Shown piece after piece: positions 20,799 through 31,139 of a stretch of DNA of 64,000 nt. Both the position numbers and the translations under genes were made by a program. Positions within the stretch are counted from its first letter, which is position 1. Each line of letters opens with the position of its first letter. Source of the DNA: CAVZCK01 sp963773735 (GTDB lineage Bacteria > Pseudomonadota > Alphaproteobacteria > Rhizobiales > Rhodomicrobiaceae); NCBI GenBank assembly GCA_963773735.1, contig CAVZCK010000021.1:372001-436000 (forward strand). The letters are read 5' to 3'. Below the pieces are notes generated by a model. The model did no database searches. It was not told the origin of the DNA and worked only from the letters and a program-made list of their open reading frames with translations.

Positions 20799-21824
20799 AT
20801 GTTGCAAAGTCTTATGAGGTTTTTTTCAATTCTATTCTACGCTTTTGCGGCCCTGGCCGCATCGAACCTTCAGGCGTCGGGCGAAACCCGCGACCTCATT
20901 CTCATCCATCCGGGCGCGCCAGGATCTCTCTATGACCTCAGCGCGACGGAATTCGGCCGCCGCCTCGACCAAAAGCTGCAGCGCTCCTACCGGGTGGTGG
21001 TGATCGCAAATCCCGCCCTCGGCGACGGGCCTGCCCTGCTCGACTCCGTCAAGAACGGGCGGGCCGCGTTCGTGCTCGCCTCGTCGGCCATGGTTTCGGT
21101 GAGCGATAGCTTTGCCATTTTCGAGCTCCCATTTCTCATCCGCAGCCGTGAGCAACTGAGCAACATTCGGGGGGCCCTGCTCGCCGGCTATCTTGAACCC
21201 GAGGCCGGCAAGAAAGGATTTCACATTCTCGGTGTCTGGGAGAACGGCTTCCGGCACTTCACGAACGATCGCAGGCCCATCCGCTACCCCGACGATCTGA
21301 AGGGGCTGAAGATCGCCGTGCCGCCGGCGAATATGTGGCGCGAGAAGCTGCTCAGGGCGTTCGGCGCCGATCCCATCCCTCTGGCGTCGCGAGCGCTCCC
21401 CGATGCCCTGCGCACCCAGATCGTCGATGGTCAGGAAGCGCCACTCACCGACATCGCAGCCTGGCATCTCGCGGCGACGCAGAGACATCTGTCTTTGTCT
21501 GATCATCTCTACAGTCCCGCTTTTCTGGTGACGAGCACGGCCGAGTTTGACGCGCTGCCCGCCGACGTGCGTGAAGCCATCACCGAAGAGGCTCGCGCAA
21601 TGGAGGCATGGATCCAGAAAACCGCGATCAAAATGGAGAGCGAACTTGTCGACACGCTCGACCAGAAGATGGAGCTTGGCCAGATTGATCTCGACAGCTT
21701 CCGGGCCGTCAGCGGGACGCTTTATGGCGAATTCGTCCGCACGGTGCCAAACGGATCGAAAATGATCGAAATCATGCAGCCGGCGGCCGATGTCACGGCG
21801 TCCGGCCACGGCGCCGGCAATTGA
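20799..21824 (+). CDS. TRAP-type solute-binding protein (DctP family)
   Basis: Periplasmic binding protein for a tripartite ATP-independent transporter, about 341 residues. A signal peptide (MRFFSILFYAFAALAAS) precedes the DctP fold: FAIFELPFLIRSREQ, then the conserved DLKGLKIAVPPANMWREKLLRAFGADP-type region with an Arg near the ligand site, and a helical C-terminus. Starts at 20799 or 20814 are both possible. The permease genes dctQ and dctM are absent on either side, so it is an orphan; it might serve a transporter elsewhere or a sensor. Ligand unknown. Confidence 0.85.
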   Translation: MLQSLMRFFSILFYAFAALAASNLQASGETRDLILIHPGAPGSLYDLSATEFGRRLDQKLQRSYRVVVIANPALGDGPALLDSVKNGRAAFVLASSAMVSVSDSFAIFELPFLIRSREQLSNIRGALLAGYLEPEAGKKGFHILGVWENGFRHFTNDRRPIRYPDDLKGLKIAVPPANMWREKLLRAFGADPIPLASRALPDALRTQIVDGQEAPLTDIAAWHLAATQRHLSLSDHLYSPAFLVTSTAEFDALPADVREAITEEARAMEAWIQKTAIKMESELVDTLDQKMELGQIDLDSFRAVSGTLYGEFVRTVPNGSKMIEIMQPAADVTASGHGAGN

Positions 21825-21991
21825 CGGGCGGACCGCCCCTTTGATTAGCGGCTGCCTGCGGCAAACGGCGGTGGCAGCGCGGCGCTCGACCTGTCGCCGA
21901 ACGCAATGGGACGGTTCCTGTTTTTGCTTGCGGGCGGCGCGCGTGAAGCTTAGTTTCAGCGCGTTTCAATCTTGGGCTATTGGAGGTTTTC

Positions 21992-23195
21992 ATGGGCCTG
22001 ATCGCCGATGCGCTCGGCCGCGTTCAGCCGTCTCAGACCATCGCCGTGACGACCAAGGCGCGCGAACTCAAAGCCGCCGGCCATGACGTCATCGGGTTAG
22101 GCGCCGGAGAGCCGGATTTCGACACGCCCGACAACATCAAAGAGGCAGCGATCAGAGCCATTCGCGAGGGGAAGACGAAATACACCAATGTCGACGGCAT
22201 TCCCGAGCTGAAGCAGGCGATCTGCCGCAAATTCGAGCGCGAAAACCGGCTGAGCTACAAGCCGAACCAGATCATTGTCTGCCCCGGCGGCAAGAAGGTC
22301 ATCTTCAACGCCATGATGGCAACGATCAACCCCGGCGATGAGGTGGTCATCCCGGCGCCCTACTGGGTGTCCTATCCCGATATCGTCCTGCTTGTCGGCG
22401 GCACGCCGGTTCCGGTGAACACCACGCTGGAAGACAAATTCAAGATGCGCCCGGAAGCGCTGGAGGCGGCAATCACGCCGAAGACCAAATGGCTGATCTT
22501 CAACCATCCATCGAACCCGACCGGCGCCGCCTATACGCGCGCCGAACTCAAGGCACTCACCGACGTGCTGATGCGCCATCCGCATGTCTGGGTGCTGTCC
22601 GACGATATGTATGAGCATCTCGTCTATGACGATTATCGAGTTCGTCACCCCGGCTGAGGTCGAGCCCGGCCTCTATGAGCGCACGCTGACCATGAACGGC
22701 GTGTCGAAAGCTTATGCCATGACCGGCTGGCGCATCGGCTATGCCGGCGGGCCGGAGGTATTGATCAAGGCCATGACCAAGCTGCAGTCGCAGACGACGT
22801 CGAACGCGGCCTCCATCAGCCAATGGGCCTCGGTCGAAGCTCTGAACGGGCCGCAGGGCTTCCTGAAGGACCGCGCCAAAGTGTTCAAGGATCGGCGCGA
22901 TCTGGTGGTCTCGATGCTCAATCAATCACACGGCATCAGCTGCCCGACGCCGGAAGGCGCGTTCTATGTCTATCCGTCCTGCAAGGGCTGCATCGGCAAG
23001 ACCAGCGCCAAGGGCAAGCCGATTAAGACCGATGAGGATTTCGTCACGGCGCTCTTAGAGGAGGCGGGCGTCGCCGTCGTGCAAGGCGCCGCCTTCGGGC
23101 TCTCGCCGTTCTTCCGCATCTCTTATGCGACCTCGACCCAGGCGCTGGAGGAGTCCTGCAGCCGCATCCAGCGGTTCTGTGCCGAGTTGCGCTGA
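21992..23195 (+). CDS. aatA: Aspartate aminotransferase, PLP-dependent class I (frameshifted)
   Basis: Class I/II aminotransferase of the Rhizobium AatA (Ib) subgroup, about 400 residues, interconverting aspartate and oxaloacetate with 2-oxoglutarate. Visible are GLGAGEPDFDTP, HPSNPTGAAY (substrate carboxylate contact), and the PLP lysine in NGVSKAYAMTGWRIGY. ATG 21992 follows GGAGG. The frame changes near 22638: removing one base in TATCGAG joins YEHLVYDDY to EFVTPAEVEPGLYERTLT. Followed by a strong terminator. Confidence 0.93.
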
Positions 23196-23231
23196 GCCGC
23201 GGAACACGCCTGCGATCGAAACCATTGACGT

Positions 23232-23266
23232 CGCCCGCGGCTACTGCAAAGCCGCGGGCGCTTTTC
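23232..23266 (+). terminator. Rho-independent terminator after aatA
   Basis: An 11-bp perfect stem (CGCCCGCGGCT at 23232-23242 with AGCCGCGGGCG at 23250-23260) with a 7-base loop, then CTTTTCT. It lies 36 bases past the aminotransferase stop. Confidence 0.85.
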
Positions 23267-23291
23267 TAACCAAAACCTGTCCGGGCTCACC

Positions 23292-24344
23292 ATGATACCG
23301 TCCATGCAGAGGGTGCTGATGGTCGACGGGCCAGGAATGGCCCGCTTTCACGAACGCCCCCTGCCCGCCCCTGGTCCTCGCGATGTCGTCATCCGGCCGA
23401 TGCTGTCGACCTTCAAGCACGGCACGGAAATGATGGCCTATTCGGGCAATAGCCCTTTTGCCGCCCGAAGCTTCAACACCGCGCTGCGGCTCTTCGAGGA
23501 CCGCGCCGAGACGGCGGCCTTCTATCCCCGGCCGATGGGCAGCATGGTGGTGGGCGAGGTGGAGTGGGCCGGGGCCGATGCGAACGGGCGCGCGCGCGGA
23601 GAGCGCGTCTATGCCTGGGCGCCGATTGCCGACCGTCATGTGCTCCCAGCGCGGGACGTCGAGCCTCTTGGTGGCCTCGCGCCGGAGGAAGCGTTGTGTA
23701 TCGATCCGGCAAGCTTTGCACTCGGCGCGGTCATCGATGGCGCCATCGCGGCATCGGAGACCGTGATGGTGACAGGCCTCGGCGCGATCGGCCTGTTCGT
23801 TGTGCAATATTGCCGGGCCCTCGGCGCGCGGGTTCTTGCCGCCTCAAGCTTTGAGAAGCGCCGCAAGCTTGCCGCGGCCTATGGCGCGGCCGAGGTTTAC
23901 AATTCCGCGGCTCACGCCGATCTCGCCCATCTGATCAAGGAAACGACGGGCGGTGTCGATGCAGTAATCGAATGTTCAGGAAACATTGGCACACTTCATC
24001 AAGCGATAAGAACAACACGCCAGTGCGGCCGTGTCGTTTGCGTCGGCTTTTACGGGGCGGCGGATGGCCGGTTAAATCTTGGGGAGGAATTTTTCCATAA
24101 CCGAATTTCGCTGCTGGCGTCGCTGCCAGCGCTGAGTTGGAGGAATCCGACACGGGGCGAGCCGCCGCTTTATGCGAAGGACCTGCAGCAGCGCGTGATC
24201 CGCCACTTCGAGGACAAGCGGATTGCGCCGGACGGAATCCTCGATCCGGTCCTGGCCTTCGATGATGCCGAGTGCGCGGTGAAGCTGATCGCGGAAAATC
24301 CCGAGGCAGTCGTCAAAATTCTTCTCAGACACCGGGAGTTGTAA
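23292..24344 (+). CDS. MDR-superfamily dehydrogenase (zinc-type ADH-like, apparently zinc-free)
   Basis: A 350-residue medium-chain dehydrogenase/reductase. It has a GroES-like N-terminal domain (RPLPAPGPRDVVIRPMLST) and a Rossmann domain with the nucleotide motif GLGAIGLFVVQYCRALGA at about residue 160. The structural zinc cysteine cluster and the catalytic Cys of zinc alcohol dehydrogenases are not visible, so a quinone-reductase or sugar-oxidising role is possible. It precedes a glycosyltransferase by 130 bases on the same strand and may belong with that cluster. Confidence 0.82.
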   Translation: MIPSMQRVLMVDGPGMARFHERPLPAPGPRDVVIRPMLSTFKHGTEMMAYSGNSPFAARSFNTALRLFEDRAETAAFYPRPMGSMVVGEVEWAGADANGRARGERVYAWAPIADRHVLPARDVEPLGGLAPEEALCIDPASFALGAVIDGAIAASETVMVTGLGAIGLFVVQYCRALGARVLAASSFEKRRKLAAAYGAAEVYNSAAHADLAHLIKETTGGVDAVIECSGNIGTLHQAIRTTRQCGRVVCVGFYGAADGRLNLGEEFFHNRISLLASLPALSWRNPTRGEPPLYAKDLQQRVIRHFEDKRIAPDGILDPVLAFDDAECAVKLIAENPEAVVKILLRHREL

Positions 24345-24473
24345 CAAATCGTTACAAAAATGAACCCGCGCGCCGCGCACCGCGTCTAGGCTGAATGGCA
24401 TAGGCCGAAGGTAAGATGTTGAAACCCTCGAAGTTAGGGCAACGATAAGGTTGAGGAAGGGGCCCGGGGCTAC

Positions 24474-25238
24474 ATGGTTAACAAAGTTAGCATCAACGTT
24501 ACTTTCCCCGTTCTCAATGAGGAAAGACAGCTCGCCGAGTCCGTCGAGCGGACTGTCGCCTACTGCGCCTCCCAGGGCGTCGATATCAGGGAATTCTGCA
24601 TCGCGGATAATGGTTCCGTCGACCGCACACCCGAAATCGGCCAGACGCTCGCCGCGCGCTATGAAAATGTCATCTATCTGAGCGTTGGCAAGCGTGGTTT
24701 CGGGCTCGCGCTGAAGACGGCGTGGGACAGTTCGAGCGCCGATTATGTCGGCTATATGGATGTCGATCTGGCGACAGACCTGAGGCATTTGAAGGAGGTT
24801 CACGACCTCATCGCGCACGGCGCCGATTACGACCTCTATCTCGGCTCGCGTCTTAAATACGGCGCCTCCGTGCAAAACCGCACCTTCTTGCGCGCCTTCA
24901 CCTCGCGCGCCTTTAACACGCTTCTCCATGCCCGGCTCGGTGTCTCCTTCTCCGACGCCATGTGCGGCTTCAAATTCGTCCGGCGATCGCTTTATGAAAA
25001 GCTTGCGAGCGAATTCCCCTTCTCCGACGATTGGTTTTTCGCGACCCAGCTGGCCGTGCGCGCCGAATGGCTCGGAGCCAAGATCCTCGACATGCCCGTC
25101 ATGTGGACCGATCAGCCGGATTCAAAATCGTCCGCGCGGCTGATCAATCTTTCTCTTCTCTATCTCGCGGGGATATCGGATCTGAAAGACGAAATGCGGC
25201 GGTTTAAGAAGCTGAGCCCTGCCGTCGCGCGATCATAG
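24474..25238 (+). CDS. Family 2 glycosyltransferase (DPM1-like)
   Basis: GT-A fold glycosyltransferase, 254 residues, cytoplasmic face of the membrane. The donor-binding start VTFPVLNEERQLAESVERT, the ADNGSVDRTP motif and the metal-binding DVD in VGYMDVDLATDLRHLKEV are present, as is the SDAMCGFKFVRRSLYEKL acceptor-side region typical of dolichyl/polyprenyl-phosphate sugar transferases. No membrane helices follow. It is 16 bases before an oxidoreductase gene and heads a likely three-gene operon. Donor and acceptor unknown. Confidence 0.88.
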   Translation: MVNKVSINVTFPVLNEERQLAESVERTVAYCASQGVDIREFCIADNGSVDRTPEIGQTLAARYENVIYLSVGKRGFGLALKTAWDSSSADYVGYMDVDLATDLRHLKEVHDLIAHGADYDLYLGSRLKYGASVQNRTFLRAFTSRAFNTLLHARLGVSFSDAMCGFKFVRRSLYEKLASEFPFSDDWFFATQLAVRAEWLGAKILDMPVMWTDQPDSKSSARLINLSLLYLAGISDLKDEMRRFKKLSPAVARS

Positions 25239-25254
25239 AGGGGCGCGAGCGCTC

Positions 25255-26413
25255 ATGGACTATGCGCATGTCATCCTCGGCGGCGGTGTCTATGGCTGCT
25301 ACATCGCTTTGCGGCTCGCGGAGCTTTACGGCGGCGAGACAGTCGCAATAATCGAGCGCGAAGCGGATCTTCTGCGCCGTGCTTCCTATAACAATCAGGC
25401 GCGGGTCCATCAGGGTTACCACTATCCCCGCAGCATCCTTACGGGGCTGCGGTCGCGGGTCAACGCGCCGCGCTTCATGGCTGAGTTCGGGGACGCCATT
25501 TTTTCGGATTTCGAGCAATATTATGCGATCGGGCGGCGGCGATCGAATGTCACGCCGGGCCAATTCGAGCAGTTTTGCCGCCGCATCGGCGCGGATCTGA
25601 AACCGGCGCCGGCCCGTGTCCGAGCGCTGTTCAACGATGACCTCATCGAAGCGGTCTATGCGGTCACCGAATATGTCTTCGACGCCGACCGCCTGCGCAC
25701 ACATCTGCGGGACCGCATCGAAGCGCAGGGGATCACGGTTATCCTCGATACCGAGGCGCGGCGAATTTCTGCCGGGAACCGGCGATATGGGGAAAACCTT
25801 GCCATCGAACTGACGCACCGTCCGTCGGGGCTGCGGCAGCGTCTGACGAGCGGCTTTGTCTACAACTGCACCTATTCCAGGCTGAACGAAATTCTCGCCC
25901 GCAGCGGTCTTCAGACCATTCGTCTGCGCCATGAGGCCACCGAAATGGCTCTGATCGCGCTGCCGCCTGCGCTCAGACATCTCAGCGTCACCGTAATGTG
26001 CGGCCCGTTCTTTTCGCTGATGCCATTCCCGGCGCGGGGTGTCGCGACACTCAGCCATGTGAGCTATACCCCCCATTACGGCTGGGCCGACGATCCGAGG
26101 CAACCAAATCAGATCGGGCAGGAGCCGGCCTTTCCGCTGCCTTCCCATTTCGACAGGATGTGGCGCGACGCCGCGCGCTATCTGCCCGCTCTCCGGGACG
26201 CCCGCTATGTTGAAGTCCCTGTGGGAGATCAAAACCATCCTCCCGCAAAGCGATGCTAACGATAGCCGGCCGATCCTGTTCAAGCGGGACACCGAGCTGC
26301 CCGGCGTCATTTCGCTGCTCGGCGGCAAGATCGACAATATCTACGATCTCGACGATATTTTCGCGGGCGAGCTTGGGCGCCGGCCCGCCCTTGCTCCGGC
26401 CCTTGCAGGATGA
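25255..26413 (+). CDS. FAD-dependent oxidoreductase (DAO family), frameshifted
   Basis: Flavoprotein of the D-amino-acid-oxidase fold, about 386 residues. The N-terminal dinucleotide motif is ILGGGVYGCYIALRLAEL, followed by EREADLLRRASYNNQARVHQ, where the flavin pyrophosphate is normally held. The frame changes near 26216: dropping one base joins ALRDARYVE to SLWEIKTILPQSDANDSRP. The stop overlaps the next start (ATGA, 26410-26413). Sandwiched between two glycosyltransferases, it probably oxidises a sugar, amino sugar or lipid precursor; this is inference from context. Confidence 0.85.
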
Positions 26414-27429
26414 GAAACGACCTCCTCGTCTCCGTGATCATACCGCTCGAGAATGACCGCGTGATGCTCACGGATTTCCTTCGCGAGATCGACGCGGTCA
26501 TGCAGGACCATTTCGGCGATTACGAGCTGATTTTCGTCGATGATGGCTCGACGGATGGAACGCGGTCATTTTTTGAGCGGGCGAAGGCCGAATTCCAGAA
26601 CTTCCGCTATTTCCGCCTGACCCGGCCATTCGGCTTCGAGGCCGCGATCGCCTGCGGCCTGGAACAGGCGATCGGCGATGTGATCGTCGTTCTCAACCCC
26701 GCGACCGATCCGCCCTCCCTCATCCCGCATTTTGCGGAAAAGGCCAGCGACACCGACGGCATCGTGGTCGGCGTGAAGACCGGCCGCGTCAACCGCCCCC
26801 TCGGCTACCGGGCGGCTTACGCGGTCTATTTCATGATGTGTCGGATCTTCCTGGAGCGCTCGCAGGTCTATGGCGCCACCCATTTCATCGGCCTGACCCG
26901 GACTGCGCTTAATGCGCTCCTCAAGATCAAGGACAGCTTCCGCTATATTCGCGTGCTCGCCATGTATGCCGGCTTTGCCGTCACCAAAGTGCCTTATGAG
27001 CTGGTGAGCCGGCGGAGCCCTCCGCGCAAGCGCCCTGTGTTGCCGCTGCTGGCCGGCGCCGGCCACATGATCGTGTCGAACTCCGATCGGCCGCTTCAGA
27101 TTGCCGCGACCCTTTCGGCGTTGATGAGCCTTGCGGACTTCCTCTTCATCTTTTACGTCGTCGGCATTCGCTTCTTTTGGGCCGATGTCGTTCCCGGCTG
27201 GGCCTCCACGAATATGTTTAACGCCGTGATGTTCGGCGTCATGTTCTTCGTTCTGGCGATGGTGTGCCAATATCTGGCTCAGATCCGGAGCGAAATCAAA
27301 AGCCGTCCACTCTATGTGGTGCAGGCAGAAATCCAGAGCAGCGTCATGCCCGGACTTGAAGCGATGCGGAACATCGTCACCCACGAGGAGCACGCGGAAA
27401 GCCTGAGCGCTGAACGGGCTGTGTCCTAA
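26410..27429 (+). CDS. Family 2 glycosyltransferase with C-terminal membrane helices (GtrB/DPM1-like), altered DxD region
   Basis: A 339-residue membrane glycosyltransferase of the bactoprenyl-sugar (GtrB/ArnC-like) type. The N-terminal GT-A domain has VSVIIPLENDRVML and FVDDGSTDGTRSFFERA; two C-terminal helices follow (ALMSLADFLFIFYVVGI; AVMFGVMFFVLAMVCQYL). At the place of the family motif DADLQDPP the protein reads LNPATDPP, so the metal-binding DxD is missing. Either it uses another residue or it is an accessory or inactive homologue. Translationally coupled to the FAD oxidoreductase. Confidence 0.87.
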   Translation: MRNDLLVSVIIPLENDRVMLTDFLREIDAVMQDHFGDYELIFVDDGSTDGTRSFFERAKAEFQNFRYFRLTRPFGFEAAIACGLEQAIGDVIVVLNPATDPPSLIPHFAEKASDTDGIVVGVKTGRVNRPLGYRAAYAVYFMMCRIFLERSQVYGATHFIGLTRTALNALLKIKDSFRYIRVLAMYAGFAVTKVPYELVSRRSPPRKRPVLPLLAGAGHMIVSNSDRPLQIAATLSALMSLADFLFIFYVVGIRFFWADVVPGWASTNMFNAVMFGVMFFVLAMVCQYLAQIRSEIKSRPLYVVQAEIQSSVMPGLEAMRNIVTHEEHAESLSAERAVS

Positions 27430-27906
27430 AAGCGGCAGATGCGCTCTTGGCGATGCGCAGTGCTGTGCTTCCCGAGACACAGCCTATCCGCGATAAGGGT
27501 GCGGCATGAACGCCCGCTTGCAAGCGGTGTTATCCAACCGCGGGACCATCTTTTGCCGGCCCGAGGCGGCACTTCGGTCTTCCCCATGTGGCTAAGCAGC
27601 AATTGACGGCTAGCGGCGACTGGCACAAACTGAGGGAAAGGCCGCCCCCCGTTCAGGTCGGGTTCAGGGCAAAAGATCAGCCTTGTAAAGAAGGCTGAAT
27701 GCCGCGAGCGAGAGGTTCGGCTCGCCATTGTTCGAAGCCCGACAAAGTTGTTTTTTGGCCCGATGATGAGGGTTCGCTTGTGAAGCGCAAATGGCGTACA
27801 ATGTTAAAAATGTGCGCCTATATAAAAGCTAGGGAGGATTTCGGGAGTTATTGGGAGGGAGAGAGGTTCCCCTTGCAACCGCATCTCTCAACAATCGAGT
27901 GGTGGA
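27430..27906 (+). other. Intergenic region upstream of the PrkA operon
   Basis: About 480 bases without a gene. The last 120 bases are AT-richer than the surroundings (TATATAAAAG near 27820-27829) and end in GAGGGAGAGAGG-type purine tracts before the prkA start, so the operon promoter and a leader are probably here. I cannot name the sigma factor. Confidence 0.4.
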
Positions 27907-29854
27907 ATGAAGCCCGCTGACGAAATCTTTGACCTGTATGCGGAGAGCTACGGTCGGCATAAACAGAGCCAGATGGATCTGAAGCAGTTTCTGGAAGGCT
28001 GCCGCGAGGATCCGATGCTCTACGCTTCGGCCGCCGAGAGAATGCTTACGGCGATCGGCGAGCCGAAAATCATCGACACCGCGACGGACGAGCGTCTGGG
28101 CCGGATCTTCATGAACCGGACCATCAAGGCCTACCCGTCATTCAAGGAGTTCTACGGCCTCGAAGACACGATCGAGCGGATCGTCAGCTACTTCCGGCAC
28201 GCCGCGCAGGGGCTGGAGGAGCGCAAGCAGATCCTTTACCTGCTCGGGCCCGTGGGTGGCGGCAAATCGTCTCTTGCCGAGCGCCTGAAGGAGCTGATGG
28301 AACGCTGCCCGGTCTATGTGCTCAAAGCCGGGGACGAGGTCAGCCCGGTCTTCGAAAGTCCGCTGGGACTTTTCGATCCCAATTCCATGGCCAACGTCCT
28401 CGAGGACAAATACGGCATCCCGAAGCGTAAGCTGATGGGACACATGTCGCCCTGGGCGATCAAGCGGCTCGACGAATTCGGCGGCGACATCTCCAAATTT
28501 TCCGTCGTCAAGGTTTACCCCTCGCGCCTGCGTCAGGTCTGCGTGGCCAAGACCGAGCCGGGTGACGAGAACAATCAGGACGTGTCGGCTCTGGTCGGAA
28601 AGGTCGACATCCGCAAGCTGGAATTTTTCGGCCAGAACGACGCCGACGCCTATTCCTATAGCGGCGGGCTCAACCGCACGACCCAAGGGCTTCTCGAATT
28701 CGTCGAGATGTTCAAGGCGCCGCTAAAAATGCTGCACCCGCTGCTGACCGCGACGCAGGAAGGCAGCTATGTCGGCACGGAGAATGTCGGCTCGATCCCC
28801 TATCAGGGCATCATCATCGCGCATTCGAACGAGTCCGAATGGCGCGCCTTCCGCTCCAACCGCAATAATGAAGCTTTTCTCGATCGTATCTGTGTCGTCC
28901 AGGTGCCATACTGCCTGCGGGTGACGGAAGAAAAAGAAGATTTACGAGAAATTGCTGGTGAAGAGCGAACTGGTCGACACACCCTGCGCGCCAGGCACGC
29001 TCGAAATGCTGGCAAAATTCTCGGTTCTCACGCGCCTCAAGGAACATGAGAACTCCAATCTCTACTCAAAGCTGCGCGTCTATGACGGCGAAAGCCTGAA
29101 GGAGACCGACCCGCACGCCAAGACGGTTCAGGAATATCGTGATGCCGCGGGGGTCACCGAGGGCATGGACGGCGCATCCACGCGCTTTGCCTATAAGGTG
29201 CTGTCGGAAACCTTCAACTTCGACACGCAGGAGGTTGCGGCCGATCCTGTCCATCTCATGTATGTGCTGGAGCAGGCAATTCGCCGCGAGCAGCTCCCGG
29301 AGGAGACCGAAGACCGCTATCTGGAGTTCATCAAGGAGGATCTGGCGCCGCGTTATGCCGAATTCATCGGCAATGAGATCCAGAAGGCGTATCTGGAATC
29401 CTATCACGAATACGGCCAGAATCTGTTCGATCGCTATGTGGCCTATGCGGACGCCTGGATCGAGGACCAGGACTTCAAGGATCCGGACACCGGCCAGCTC
29501 ATGGATCGCTCGTTGCTCGACAAGGAGCTATCGAAGATCGAAAAGCCGGCCGGTATCGCCAATCCGAAGGATTTCCGCTACGAGGTGGTGAAGTTCTCGC
29601 TGAGGGCCAGAGCGCGCAATTCGGGCAAGAATCCGTCGTGGACGTCCTATGAGAAGATCCGTGACGTGATCGAGCGCCGTATGTTCAGCCAGGTCGAGGA
29701 TCTTCTTCCGGTGATCAGCTTCGGCGCAAAGAAGGACGGGGAAACTGAGAAAAAGCACAATGAGTTCGTCGAGCGCATGGTGGCGCGGAAATATACGCCG
29801 AGGCAGGTCCGGCGCCTCGTCGATTGGTATATGCGGGTCAAGAAATCGGGTTGA
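27907..29854 (+). CDS. prkA: PrkA family serine protein kinase / AAA protein, frameshifted
   Basis: Homologue of E. coli YeaG and Bacillus PrkA, about 649 residues, the family length. The P-loop is in LLGPVGGGKSSLAERLKEL near residue 115, followed by the PrkA AAA region (NEAFLDRICVVQVPYCLRVT) and the C-terminal kinase-like part (RVYDGESLKETDPHAKTVQE, ending YTPRQVRRLVDWYMRVKKSG). The frame changes near 28938 in AGAAAAAGAAG: one extra base separates RVTEEK from KIYEKLLVKSELVDTP. It leads the prkA-yeaH-spoVR operon, known in enterobacteria to respond to starvation and stress. Confidence 0.93.
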
Positions 29855-29872
29855 GCGAGCCCCAGCGAGCGA

Positions 29873-31139
29873 ATGTACATCATCGACCGCCGTCTGAACC
29901 CTAAGGAGAAGAGCCTCGGCAACAGACAGCGTTTTATTCGCCGCGCCAGAGACGATATCCGCAATGCGGTGAATGAGGCGCTCAAGAAGCGGAAGGTGTC
30001 GGAGGCCGAAGGCGGCGAGAACATCCGCATCCGCTCAAAGAGCCTCCACGAGCCTTCCTTCCATCTCGGCCGCGATGGCGCGCGTGATTTCGTCCTGCCG
30101 GGCAATAAGGGCTATATCGTCGGCGACCTGATCCCGAAGCCGCCCGAGGGAGCCGGCGGGGGCGGGCCGCCATGGCTCGCCGGACGGGTATGGCGAGGAC
30201 GATTTCGTCTTCACGCTCAGCAAGGAAGAGTTTCTCGACCTGTTCTTCGAGGACCTGAAGCTTCCCAATCTGATCAAGACCAAGCTCAAGGACGTGCGTT
30301 CGCCCAACCCCGTCAGGGCCGGCTACACGACCTCCGGACCGCCTGCCAAGCTCAACCGCATCCGCACGATGCGCAACAGCATCGCGCGCCGCATCGCCCT
30401 GCGCAGGCCGAGCCTTGAGGAAATCGCCGAGCTCGAAGCTGAGCTGGAAGCGGCCGAAGCCGAGGCGAGCCCCGATGAGGCACAGATCAAATTGTTGCGC
30501 GCGCGCGTCGCCCGGCTCAAGCATCTGCGCAAAACGATCGCCTTCATCGATCCGTTCGACCTGAAATATAACCGCTATGAGCGCCTGCCGAAGCCGATCA
30601 CCCAGGCCGTGATGTTCTGCCTGATGGACACCTCGGCCTCGATGACGCAGTCGCTGAAGGATCTCGCCAAGCGCTTCTTCATGCTGCTGCACATCTTCCT
30701 GTCGCGGCACTATCGCGACGTGGACGTCGTCTTCATCCGGCATACCAGCGTCGCCAGCGAGGTGGATGAGGAGACCTTTTTCCGCTCGACCGAAACCGGC
30801 GGCACAGTGATATCCAGCGCCTTCGAGGAGATGCGCAAGGTCGTCGCCGAACGCTATCCGGCGGATGAGTGGAACATCTATGCGGCCCAGGCCTCGGACG
30901 GCGCAAACGATCTCGGCGACATGGCGCGCTGCATCGACATGCTCGACGAAGCGATTCTGCCGCTCTGCCAGTATTTTGCCTATATCGAGGTCGGCACGCA
31001 TATCAGCGAGAGCATCATCTGGTCCGGCTTTGCCCCGCTCATGGACAAGCACCAGCACTTCGCCATGCGCCATGTCTCCTCGCCGGGCGATATCTATCCT
31101 GTCTTCCACGACCTTTTTTCCGATCCGGAAAGGCCCTGA
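29873..31139 (+). CDS. YeaH/YhbH family protein (DUF444), frameshifted
   Basis: A VWA-domain-like cytoplasmic protein of about 421 residues that accompanies PrkA. It begins YIIDRRLNPKEKSLGNRQRF and carries the MIDAS-like LMDTSASMTQSLKDLAKRF and TGGTVISSAFEEM. The frame changes near 30171 in a GC-rich tract; shifting one base joins PKPPEGAGGGG to HGSPDGYGEDDFVF. Its stop TGA is followed at once by the ATG of spoVR. Confidence 0.92.

Noticed and set aside
25204..26337. A 377-codon minus-strand frame over the FAD oxidoreductase
   Set aside because: Antisense to a gene with a clear FAD motif and coupled neighbours; shadow.
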